64,000 nt of DNA. Source: Saprospiraceae bacterium. Lineage in GTDB: Bacteria; Bacteroidota; Bacteroidia; Chitinophagales; Saprospiraceae. This document shows, piece after piece, positions 25,472 through 35,200 of the stretch. Position numbers and translations under genes: made by a program. Position 1 is the first letter of the stretch; each line of letters begins with the position of its first letter. A model generated the notes under the pieces. It did no database searches, had not been told where the DNA came from, and saw only the letters and a list, made by a program, of their open reading frames with translations. The stretch spans positions 1-64,000 of the forward strand of contig JANQLV010000040.1 of NCBI GenBank assembly GCA_028280415.1, read 5' to 3'.

Positions 25472-28120
25472 ATGAAGTATAGGCTTTGGCTTTTACTATT
25501 ATCTTTTTTTTGGATAAATACCGGTATTGCTCAGGATATCCTGGAGCAAAAAATCAGCATTGATATTACTAACACTCCGATTGATGAAGCTTTGTTAATG
25601 ATCAGCCAGAAAGCGGATATCAATATATTTTTCTCTCCGGATATTTTTCAGCAAAAGAAGACTATCAACCTAAGCAGCAGGCAGGAGTCTTTGAAACAGG
25701 TACTTAAACGATGTCTGAAAGACAGCCAGGTAGGTTTTCGTTTATCGGATGGTTCACTTGTCCTTTTTAAAAAAACACAGGAATCCTATAATCTGAGTGG
25801 TTATCTTACTGATGCACAAACCGGTGATCGTTTGGTCGGTGCCAATATCATTTCACTCGTAGACGGAAACGGTTGCGCCAGTAATGCTTATGGTTTTTAT
25901 AGCAAAAACTTCAAAGCCGGAAAAAACCGATTGCGTATTTCTTATCTGGGTTATCAGAGTAAAGAAGTCAACATTAATTTGTCCAGAACACAAAAGCTGG
26001 ACATTGCACTTAATCCCACTATTACCCTGGCGGAGATAACCGTTAAACCGGATAAAGATTCTTCCTTGATTTCCGCTGATAAAATTGAAACTACCCTACC
26101 ACTGGGCTGGCTTTCGCAAACGCCAACCGTAGGTGGAGAAGCAGATATTGTGCGATACCTACAATTATTACCCGGTATTCAGAGCGGAACGGACGGCTTT
26201 GGAGGGCTGCATATCCGGGGCGGTAACAGCGATCAAAACCTAATTTTATTTGATGATGTCCCGGTTTATAATCCTTCTCATACTTTTGGTTTCTATTCCA
26301 TTTTCAACCCCGATCTGGTAAAAAGTGTAAAGCTTTATAAATCGGGCTTCCCGGCCCGTTACGATGGCCGGATTTCCTCTGTTCTGGATATCCGAACCAA
26401 AGAAGCCAATAATCAAAAATTTTCAGGAACCTTTACCATGGGCACAACAGCATTGCGGGGGCTGATTGAAATCCCGATCGCTCAGGGGAAAGGGGGGATT
26501 CTACTATCCGGCCGAAAGACGCATATTGATCTTTGGCTGAAGCCATTGAGCCGGCACCTGAAATCGGAGGATGGTAGCGAAGGAGAAATGTCTTATCAGT
26601 TTTATGATGTGAATATCAAAGCGCATTATTCTGTCAGCAATTCTGACAAACTCTATTTTAGTCATTATCAAGGCAAGGATGTATTTTCGGACTCAGAAGA
26701 ATTTGAGTCTTTTAGTTTCGATCCTGAAATTAATGATGTTATTGAAGAGGAAACGGAAACAGATTACCTTACTGACTGGGGGAATACCATTAGCTCTCTT
26801 CGCTGGAATCATCTTTTTAATAATCGTTTGTTTGCCAATACGACTTTGACCTACAGCAGGTTCAATTATTTAAGCAATGTTGAATATCAGGCTCAAGCAT
26901 ATGTTTTAGATGAACCTTTTCTGGCTGTCAAAGCAAATTCTTATTACAGTTCACTGATCGAAAGTTATGCCCTGCGATCTGATATTGATTATTTCATTAA
27001 TAACCAGCATCATCTAAAAATCGGGGCAAATATTTCTTTCCAAAACTTTCGCCCCGGTATAGTAGAATTTGAAGAAATTAATAATGAGCTGGATAGCATC
27101 GAAGTGGAAACCGAAAATAATTTTGAGGAAAATCCGGTTATCCGGACTCAGTTGTTTAATGCCTATGTAGAAGATTTTTTTACATTAAACGACAAATGGA
27201 GCGTTCATTCGGGTATTCATCTAGGCGCTTTTATAAATGGCGAACAGATACACCTGATTCCGCAACCACGGTTGGTCCTTAATTATGTCCCTTCAAAATA
27301 TTTAAAGACCTCTTTGTCCATTATTCGAACTGCCCAGTTTTTCAATTTATTAACCCGCTCAGATGCAGGCTTACCTAATGATCTTTGGGTTCCGGCTGCG
27401 GAAGATACCGATCCGCAAAAATCCTGGCAATACAATATCGGTCTTTCCGGAGAACTGGGAAAAAAATATCACTGGAAGTTCGAGAGTTATTATAAGACGA
27501 TGAACAATGTATTGCGCCTAAAAAATGAGGCTTTTGATTCGGAAGAACTACAGGAATCCAACGGCTTGAATATCGAAGGCGATGACTGGACGGAGATTAC
27601 GGATTTTGGAAGTGGAAGGGCCTATGGTTTTGAAACTACACTGGAAAAGCACAAGGGCATACTTAGCGGTTGGATCAGTTACAGCTGGATCAAATCGAAT
27701 CGAACTTTCAACCAACAGACGAGCCCCTATTTATTCGATATCAGACATAGTATTAGTCTGACTACTGTTTACCGGTTTAATCATTGGTTAACGGCTTCCG
27801 CCAATTATATTTTCCAGACCGGTCGCCCCTTTTCTATCGAAAACTTTGATGAACAGGATATTCCATTTTTCAGCTTACTGAATGAAGTAGACCTCGATCA
27901 AAATGCAAATCGATTGCCAGCATATCATCGAATGGACATCGGCTTATACGCCAGTCTCAAAGGCAAACGTTTTAATCATAAAATCAATTTCAGTTTGTAT
28001 AATGTCTATAATAGAAGTAATGTCCTTTTTGCAGTTGGTTCAGATGAACAACAAAGCAGCATAACCGGAACCAAAGGTTTGGGAATCGTTCCTTCCCTGA
28101 GTTATTCAATTTCCTGGTAG
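25472..28120 (+). CDS. TonB-dependent receptor with STN and carboxypeptidase-like N-domains
   Basis: The start is ATG 25472, which gives a clean signal peptide (MKYRLWLLLLSFFWINTGIA). A longer frame overlapping fecR is unlikely. The 882-residue outer-membrane protein has an STN signalling domain (about 25-95), a carboxypeptidase-regulatory-like domain (LSGYLTDAQTGDRLVGANI), a plug (YLQLLPGIQSGTDGFGGLHI and RGGNSDQNLILFDDVPVYNP) and a 22-strand barrel ending in aromatic SYSISW. The STN domain and preceding sigma/anti-sigma pair indicate cell-surface signalling coupled to uptake. The ligand is not deducible, and no SusD-like partner follows. Confidence 0.93.
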   Translation: MKYRLWLLLLSFFWINTGIAQDILEQKISIDITNTPIDEALLMISQKADINIFFSPDIFQQKKTINLSSRQESLKQVLKRCLKDSQVGFRLSDGSLVLFKKTQESYNLSGYLTDAQTGDRLVGANIISLVDGNGCASNAYGFYSKNFKAGKNRLRISYLGYQSKEVNINLSRTQKLDIALNPTITLAEITVKPDKDSSLISADKIETTLPLGWLSQTPTVGGEADIVRYLQLLPGIQSGTDGFGGLHIRGGNSDQNLILFDDVPVYNPSHTFGFYSIFNPDLVKSVKLYKSGFPARYDGRISSVLDIRTKEANNQKFSGTFTMGTTALRGLIEIPIAQGKGGILLSGRKTHIDLWLKPLSRHLKSEDGSEGEMSYQFYDVNIKAHYSVSNSDKLYFSHYQGKDVFSDSEEFESFSFDPEINDVIEEETETDYLTDWGNTISSLRWNHLFNNRLFANTTLTYSRFNYLSNVEYQAQAYVLDEPFLAVKANSYYSSLIESYALRSDIDYFINNQHHLKIGANISFQNFRPGIVEFEEINNELDSIEVETENNFEENPVIRTQLFNAYVEDFFTLNDKWSVHSGIHLGAFINGEQIHLIPQPRLVLNYVPSKYLKTSLSIIRTAQFFNLLTRSDAGLPNDLWVPAAEDTDPQKSWQYNIGLSGELGKKYHWKFESYYKTMNNVLRLKNEAFDSEELQESNGLNIEGDDWTEITDFGSGRAYGFETTLEKHKGILSGWISYSWIKSNRTFNQQTSPYLFDIRHSISLTTVYRFNHWLTASANYIFQTGRPFSIENFDEQDIPFFSLLNEVDLDQNANRLPAYHRMDIGLYASLKGKRFNHKINFSLYNVYNRSNVLFAVGSDEQQSSITGTKGLGIVPSLSYSISW

Positions 28121-28245
28121 ATAGTATTTGCTCATCAAGGCTATTTAAGCGCTCGCCCAAACAATTCTCCGGCAATGATATAATTTGTTTTGTCAAAAAC
28201 AATTTTTTTGCGTTTTTCAGGTTTTTAATAAAACAAATACACAAT

Positions 28246-30192
28246 ATGTCTATCCTCAGGACAGTATCCCTGATCATCTTATTCTTTCAATTAAATACAC
28301 TGCTTATAGCACAGGAAGAGGGAGAGCCACCCAGGCGGATTGCTGAATATATTAAAGAAGCAGAAAGTGCATTATTGAACTTTGATCTACAGGAAGCTGA
28401 AAAACTATACTTGATTGCTCTCGAAAAAAAACCGAATTATGCTCCGGCAATGCGGGGTCTGGCTACCATCTATTCCCTCCGGGGGGAATTCAAACCGGCA
28501 GTAAAACTGCTTGAAAAAATTGTCAAGAAGAATCCCAGATTTTCCAGAGCCATATACCACGATATAGCAGTAGCTCATTATCGGTATGGAAACTATGATG
28601 CAAGCATTGAATATTTTAACAAATACGATTCTCTGCAAGCTGTACCACATATTGAATTCGGATTTAATGGAAATAGGGAACTTATGTATGAAGTGGAGTA
28701 TCGGGCAAAGCTATCTGAAAACCTAAGAGCCTGTCAGATTGCCAAAGATTCTATTTTCAATAAAAATGTTCGTTCTATCAGCAATCTCGGAGCACCGGTT
28801 AATACTGCAAGTAATGAGTATTTCCCCTTTTTGACGAATGATCAAAACACGCTTTTTTTTACTCGTCAGCATCGACAATTTGGAGATGAAAATTTATTTT
28901 ATAGTCAAAAAACCGGCGAGAACTGGTTTCCCTCCATTTATATCGACTCTACTTTTAATACACCGGTAAATGAAGGGATGGCTACTTTTACCAGAGATGG
29001 TCGTCAGATGTTTTTCACTGCTTGTCAGCGCCGGAACGTACAGGGTACCTGTGATATCAGAAAAGCAGATGTCACTGAAACCAGAATTAACTCCACAACT
29101 ATTCTGAATGGTGCTGTCAATTCGCATCGCTGGGAGTCACAAGCCTGTATCAGTTGTGATGGTATGGCTCTATACTTTGCCAGCAATCGGGATGGTGGCT
29201 TCGGAAGTACGGATTTGTACGTTAGCTATTTACAGGAGGATGGAAGCTGGGGTGAAGCCATCAATCTGGGTATTAATATCAATACGGATAAGGATGAGGA
29301 ATCCCCTTTTATTACCAATGATGGCAAGACATTATTTTTTTCTTCTACCGGGCATTTGGGGATGGGAGAGCAGGATTTATTTATGAGTCGTTTGCAGGAG
29401 GACGGGAACTGGGGAGAAGCCATTAACCTGGGACCTCCGATCAACACTGCCTACCGGGAGTTGGGATTTTTTCTGACAGCTGATGGGCGAACCGGCTTGT
29501 TTTCTTCTAATCGCCCCGCCGGTGAAGGTAAAATGGATATTTACCAATTCGATCTCTCGCAGGAATTATCCAGCGAACCGATCACTTTTGTAGAAGGTTT
29601 TGTAAAAGACTCTATCACCAAAGCTCCGGTACAAACTATTCTGTATCCGCTCAATCATCGCCCTGTCCCAACGGATGAGCAAGGACGTTTTTTTCTATGT
29701 TTAAAAGCCGAAGAGGATTTTGATTTTAAAATCAATGAAACGAATTATTATCAAATGTACAAACGTATTCAACAGATTCCGGTATGGGATAACAAAACTT
29801 TCTTTCCGATGGAAATCCTTTTACAACCGTTTCCAAAGGCTCCGGAGAAACCGGATACGCTCGAACTCAATCTGGATTTATATTTTGAATTTGATGTGGC
29901 TAGTCTGGCAGATTCCAGCCAAAACCAACTGGCGCTCTTTTTAAAAAATATTGACCCAGAAAAAATCGCCGGAATTCAAATCATTGGTTACTGCGACTAC
30001 TATGGCACTGATGCCTATAATCTCAAGCTATCCAAAAAACGAGCAGAAAACGTAGCTACTCAACTTGAAGAACTGAATTACCTCAAAGGCAAGATTAAGG
30101 CAACAGTAGAAATAGAGGGAAAGGGTGAAATCAAGGATAATGCTCCAAGAGCCCGCAATCGCCGGGTCAGGTTGAAAATTTTTCTGTATTAA
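28246..30192 (+). CDS. PorE-like TPR/PD40/OmpA outer-membrane protein
   Basis: A 648-residue protein with a signal peptide (1-22), TPR helices (about 30-140), a PD40-type beta-propeller (about 190-440, repeats such as ESPFITNDGKTLFFSSTG and ACISCDGMALYFASNRDGG), a short carboxypeptidase-regulatory-like domain (about 447-500) and a C-terminal OmpA-like peptidoglycan-binding domain (about 545-648, FEFDVASLADSSQ and RARNRRVRL). This is the domain order of PorE, a T9SS-associated protein of Porphyromonas, and of many Bacteroidota envelope anchors. It follows the TonB receptor by 125 bases in the same direction and may share its regulation. Confidence 0.88.
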   Translation: MSILRTVSLIILFFQLNTLLIAQEEGEPPRRIAEYIKEAESALLNFDLQEAEKLYLIALEKKPNYAPAMRGLATIYSLRGEFKPAVKLLEKIVKKNPRFSRAIYHDIAVAHYRYGNYDASIEYFNKYDSLQAVPHIEFGFNGNRELMYEVEYRAKLSENLRACQIAKDSIFNKNVRSISNLGAPVNTASNEYFPFLTNDQNTLFFTRQHRQFGDENLFYSQKTGENWFPSIYIDSTFNTPVNEGMATFTRDGRQMFFTACQRRNVQGTCDIRKADVTETRINSTTILNGAVNSHRWESQACISCDGMALYFASNRDGGFGSTDLYVSYLQEDGSWGEAINLGININTDKDEESPFITNDGKTLFFSSTGHLGMGEQDLFMSRLQEDGNWGEAINLGPPINTAYRELGFFLTADGRTGLFSSNRPAGEGKMDIYQFDLSQELSSEPITFVEGFVKDSITKAPVQTILYPLNHRPVPTDEQGRFFLCLKAEEDFDFKINETNYYQMYKRIQQIPVWDNKTFFPMEILLQPFPKAPEKPDTLELNLDLYFEFDVASLADSSQNQLALFLKNIDPEKIAGIQIIGYCDYYGTDAYNLKLSKKRAENVATQLEELNYLKGKIKATVEIEGKGEIKDNAPRARNRRVRLKIFLY

Positions 30193-30230
30193 CAAGGTCA
30201 AGTTTGAACCCTTTTCAATACTTTATACCA

Positions 30231-31061
30231 TCAATTCTTTTCTTCTTCCTTTTTAAAGATTTTTTCAAAGGCATCATACACTGCCAGATGTAGCGCATCA
30301 CCATGATTTTGTTTTTCGAAAAAACCATAATGTATTTTTAACAGGTCCTTTTTTTCCAATAATAATTTATCAAATAATGACCTGGCAAGTCTTTCCATGA
30401 TTTCTCCTTCTTTACCAACTCCTATATACACTGATTTTTCTTTCAATGAATCTTTTAATTCAAATTTCAATAACATCTCATTATCCCACCATAAGCTTGG
30501 GCTAATAATTATATAATGATCAAACATCTCTGGTTTTTTGAACAGGATTTCGGTAGCCAATAATCCACCTAAAGATTGTCCGATTATTGTTCTTTCCTTA
30601 GCCACCCTGTAGTTCTCATTAATCATCACCTGCAATTCACTAGAAATGAAATTTATAAAGTTTTCCGATTTTCCAGAGGTTGAGAATTCTTTTCTATCCA
30701 ATTCAACACTGGAAGGATAAGTAAAATCCCGCTTTCTATCAACATTTCCAATGCCGACAATAATAGATTCCGGAATTATATTAATCCAGGAAAAAGAGCA
30801 AAACTGTACCAGTCCGGCAATATGTATAAAATCTTCATCTTTAGAGCCATCCAGTAAATAAATCACCGGATACTTTCTTATAGTATCCTCCTGATAACTA
30901 TTCGGCAGATATATGTTGATCGTTCTGGTCTCATTCAGAACTTTTGATTTTATTTCAATAGTTTCTCCGATTGAAAATTTGCTTCGCTTTACTATTTGAG
31001 CATTTCCAATTTGATACATTAATAAGGTCGAAATTAATATTAGTATCTTTTTCATTTCCAT
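30231..31061 (-). CDS. Secreted esterase (PF00756-type alpha/beta hydrolase)
   Basis: A 276-residue exported hydrolase. A signal peptide ends near GNAQ (about residue 21). The fold is the esterase-D/IroE type: RTINIYLPNSYQED, YPVIYLLDGSKDEDF, nucleophile Ser in IIGQSLGGLLA and a C-terminal His in QNHGDA. Family members hydrolyse esters such as enterobactin, feruloyl or mycolyl esters, but the substrate here is unknown. It is convergent with the PorE-like gene and has its own promoter-like sequence upstream. Confidence 0.85.
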   Translation of the reverse strand: MEMKKILILISTLLMYQIGNAQIVKRSKFSIGETIEIKSKVLNETRTINIYLPNSYQEDTIRKYPVIYLLDGSKDEDFIHIAGLVQFCSFSWINIIPESIIVGIGNVDRKRDFTYPSSVELDRKEFSTSGKSENFINFISSELQVMINENYRVAKERTIIGQSLGGLLATEILFKKPEMFDHYIIISPSLWWDNEMLLKFELKDSLKEKSVYIGVGKEGEIMERLARSLFDKLLLEKKDLLKIHYGFFEKQNHGDALHLAVYDAFEKIFKKEEEKN

Positions 31062-31083
31062 TTTGTAACTATTCCCGTATCCT

Positions 31084-31113
31084 CTAAAATAGTTGATTTT
31101 CCTTGATTTTCAA
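31084..31113 (-). promoter_or_regulatory. Putative promoter of the esterase gene
   Basis: On the minus strand, TTG, a 19-base spacer and TATTTTAG fit the Bacteroidota consensus at the standard spacing. The predicted start is about 17 bases upstream of the esterase ATG. Confidence 0.45.
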
Positions 31114-31201
31114 GAATTCAAGATTTTAACAACTTTAAGTTTTCTACTACTTTTACTACCTTTTTATCCTTTGCCACCTTTTCCCTAACTTGCATTCATA
31201 A

Positions 31202-32170
31202 ATGAAGGGCATGAAGATTTTGATTATCCAAACGGCATTTCTGGGAGATGTTATTTTAGCTACGCCATTAATCGAGAAACTGGCGCTATACTTTCCCGAA
31301 GCCAGTATTGATTTTCTTTTACGCAAAGGAAATGAATCACTTTTAGATAATCATCCACATATCCGGGAAGTTTTGATTTTTGATAAAAAGAACAATAAAT
31401 ATCCTCAGCTCTACCGCTTAATTCGCAAAATCAGAAAAGCATCCTACGATCGAGTAATCAACTTACAAAGATTCTTCTCTTCCGGTTTAATCACGATTTT
31501 ATCAGGTGGAAAAATCAAGACAGGCTTTGATAAAAATCCTTTATCCGCTTTTTATGATGAAGAAATAAAACATGTCATTCAGCCGAATACTCAAAGTGAA
31601 CACGAAGTACAGAGAAATTTAAACTTAATTCGGCATTTTACCGATGATCAGTTGATCCGGCCAAAGCTATATCCCAGTCCAAAAGATTTTCAAATTGTAA
31701 AAACCGACAAATCATACCTTACCATAGCTCCTGCTTCTATTTGGTTTACCAAACAGTATCCGAAAGATAAATGGGTACAATTAATCAATCGACTGCCTGA
31801 GGAACAGGTAATTTACCTTTTGGGTGGAAAAGCAGATATTCCACTCTGTGAATCTATTAAAAATCGGACCACTCATAAAGATGTAGTCATTAAAGCAGGC
31901 CAACTCAATCTGTTGCAATCTGCTGCACTGATGAAAAATGCTGTAATGAATTATGTCAATGATTCTGCACCGCTGCATTTAGCTTCTGCCATGAATGCTC
32001 CGGTCACCGCCTTCTTCTGTTCTACTGTTCCGGAATTTGGCTTTGGTCCACTTTCTGATCAATCAATAATTCTGCAAACGCATCATCAGCTTGATTGTCG
32101 CCCCTGTGGTCTACACGGAAAAAAAGCCTGTCCCCAGGGTCATTTTAAATGCTCAGAGATAAATATCTGA
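31202..32170 (+). CDS. Glycosyltransferase family 9 (heptosyltransferase-like)
   Basis: A 322-residue cytoplasmic GT-B enzyme. It begins KILIIQTAFLGDVILATPLIEKL, the GT9 N-terminal signature with the catalytic Asp in the GDV element, and has APASIWFTKQYPKDKW and NDSAPLHLASAMNAP, the sugar-nucleotide region of ADP-heptose:LPS heptosyltransferases. It is likely to add a core or O-chain sugar to lipopolysaccharide at the inner membrane. The C-terminus has a Cys-rich tail (DCRPCGLHGKKACPQGHFKC) that is common in Bacteroidota GT9 enzymes. No other LPS genes are adjacent, so the exact sugar is unknown. Confidence 0.93.
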   Translation: MKGMKILIIQTAFLGDVILATPLIEKLALYFPEASIDFLLRKGNESLLDNHPHIREVLIFDKKNNKYPQLYRLIRKIRKASYDRVINLQRFFSSGLITILSGGKIKTGFDKNPLSAFYDEEIKHVIQPNTQSEHEVQRNLNLIRHFTDDQLIRPKLYPSPKDFQIVKTDKSYLTIAPASIWFTKQYPKDKWVQLINRLPEEQVIYLLGGKADIPLCESIKNRTTHKDVVIKAGQLNLLQSAALMKNAVMNYVNDSAPLHLASAMNAPVTAFFCSTVPEFGFGPLSDQSIILQTHHQLDCRPCGLHGKKACPQGHFKCSEINI

Positions 32171-32218
32171 ATACCAGCACCTCTTGTAGAATAAATTGTC
32201 CCTCGAAATGATTATTAA

Positions 32219-35200
32219 CTACTTTTGAATTACCAGTTGCTTTAAAACTATTTTATCATCAATAAAAATCTTTATCGGATAAACCGCTGCCGGCCATTCT
32301 GAAAAGTTAAAATCATAGGTTTTTATATTGATTTGTTCCCGATCGGTCCGTATTAATATTTTACCACTCACATCGGTAATCATAATATTCACATTTGAAG
32401 AATTCTCCAGTGCAATATTCAACTGAAAGATTCCGGAACTAGGATTGGGTAATAAATCAATCCGGGCTTCCAATTCCGGATCGCTGATACCAACGAGATT
32501 ATCAACTATAATCGATTCGAAAGTTTGGATACAATCATTCGCATCCGTTATTTGCAATACATATTCTCCTGCTGGCAAGTTCGTCAAATCGGCACTGTTT
32601 GAATAATTTGTGCCATTGTAGAGCCACTGATAAGTATAAGGAGCAATCCCTCCGCTTAGGGTAATAGAGATCGCACCATTTGACTGTCCATTGGTTTCAT
32701 CGAATACCGCGTCCACTGTTAAAGCAATTTCACCGGGTTCATTAATCGTTACAGAAGCATTACCGGTACACCCATTGGCATCCGTTACCAATACATTATA
32801 AGTTCCCGAAGCAAGGTTTGTCGCTTGTGAATTGGTTTGATTAGCCGGATCATCCCACAAATAGGTATAAGGAGAAGTTCCTCCTTCTACAAGGATCGTC
32901 CCTACCCCATCATTGTTACCAAAGCAACTAACATCCTGTGGGTTAACGGACATAGGTGTCACCATAGCCGGTTCCAATATCTCAATGGCATGAGTCTCGG
33001 TACATCCATTGCCATCCGTTACTGTCACTGTATAATCTCCGGCGAACAGGTCATTTTGTGTTTCTCCGACACCGCCATTTGACCAGGCATAGGTATAAGG
33101 AGCTGTTCCCCCTGTAGCCATAACCGTTACAGTCCCGGTGTTATTTCCATTACAGTCCGCCGGGTTTATTGCAGTAGCGGCTACCTCTAATACTGCCGGT
33201 TCAGTAAAGGTGAAGTTTTCAATCCAGGGACAACCATTGGCATCTGTTACCGTTACTGTATAAGTTCCAATACCTAAATTGTTGACCATATCCGTATTAG
33301 CTCCGTTGCTCCAGGCATAAATGAAAGGCTCCGCTCCGCCTTGTGGATAAACCTCAATAAAGGCATCATTCGCCCCATTACAACTTATTTCCTGCACTTC
33401 AAAGTCTACTCCCAGAGAACAGCCAAAGGCACTGACTACTGCGGACTCGATGATCGAACAGTCATTAGCATCTGTCAAAGTCACTGAATAAATACCTGGT
33501 TCCAGGTTTTCAATAGTCTGGCTATTTCCGCCATTACTCCAGACATAAGTATATGGAGCTGTCCCTCCATTCGGATTTACGCTAGCCGTTCCATCATTGG
33601 TATCTTCCGCCGATTCTGCTGTCGCTTCTATATTAGCCAATAACAAATCTGGTTCTGTAATCTCTACCGATAGCTCAGCGGGACATCCCTCGGCATCCTG
33701 TACGGTAACGGAGTAAACACCGACATCTAATCCGTTGACCAGTGCAGAAGTCGCTCCATTGGACCACTGATAAGTATAGGGCCCGGTTCCACTCAAAGGT
33801 TCTACAAAAGCCTGTCCATTGCTTTCTCCGAAACAGGAAACCGACAAAGCAGAAAGTTCGGTAGTTAAAACACAAGGTAATCCCCCACATTCTACAGTTC
33901 CAATACGAGATACTTCGCAGTTATTTTCATCACTCACAACTACGATATATTGCTCTCCGGTAGCAAAAGTGTCCTGCATGGTATTCCCCTGGAAAGTATA
34001 TGCTCCAACACCGCCAGTTGCCGTATATTCAATCATTCCGAAGCCGTCGGTAATACAATTGATATTGATAGCTAATTCCAGAGGCTGGAAATCACTGGTC
34101 GAATTATAATCCAATAAGCTGATGCATAAATCTCCTTCGATAAAACCAAAAGTATTTAAAGAAGAAGCAATTTGTATGAAATAGGTTTCACCAGGTATTA
34201 AGCCGCCTACTTCAAAATAGCCATCACAGCGGGTCGGATTGTTTAAACACATCAATTCTGTCAGTTCATTACAATCCCCTGAGAAAATGGCAACACTATG
34301 TACAAATTCAGCGCCTGTATTGACCTTTACTCCACCAGAGGAAGGGGCAATGAATTGATACCAGATATTGGCCTCCGAAAATATCTCGCAACTGGGATTA
34401 GGCCCATCAAAATTGGCCAATATATTTTGTCCTTGTACGCATCCTCCACCTACAATAATTTCTGTAGCATTGGCACATAAATCATTATCCGCCGGTACCG
34501 GATTGGTTTCTGTTACAGCAATACAAAGATTACCTTCTACAGTAGCAAAATATCCGGCTATTTGGATGTAGTAATTTTCTCCGACCTGTAGTCCGGAAGT
34601 CCTGAGGACTTGTCCATACTCATTACTCGCTACTTCGCTCAGCGTGCCGCATATCCCACTATAGAGCGTGATTACATCTGCAAAATCTGCATTGGTTTGA
34701 ATTTCAATTTCTTCGCTGGTAGTTGCTTCAAAAACATACCAGATATCTGCCCGCGATTTCAGGTTAAGACTGGGCTCTGGGCCATTGAAATCTGCATTTA
34801 GATTATTTCCTGTATAACAGGTATTATTGACGGTCAAAGGAATAGCGTTTGCACAATCATCATTGATCGGCGGAACCGGATAGCTGGAGACCTGCTCGGC
34901 AGAAATACAAAACTGTCCCCGGGCCAAGCCAAAAGCTTCTTCCTTTCCACTTATTCTAATCAGGTATTCCGTTCCACTGCTTACATCCATATAGAGTGCC
35001 TCCCCTGTAAAACCAAACTCATCGCGGTTGATACAAGCGGTTTCAGAAGTTGTTGTACAATTACCTGAGTAGACAGTAATTACATCATTAAAATCAGCCT
35101 TGGTTTCAATTTTCAAAATACCCGTAAAATCAGCAGTATACCGATACCAGATACTGGCAATGTTTTCATCACTACATCCGGGCTGACTACCATCAAAAAT

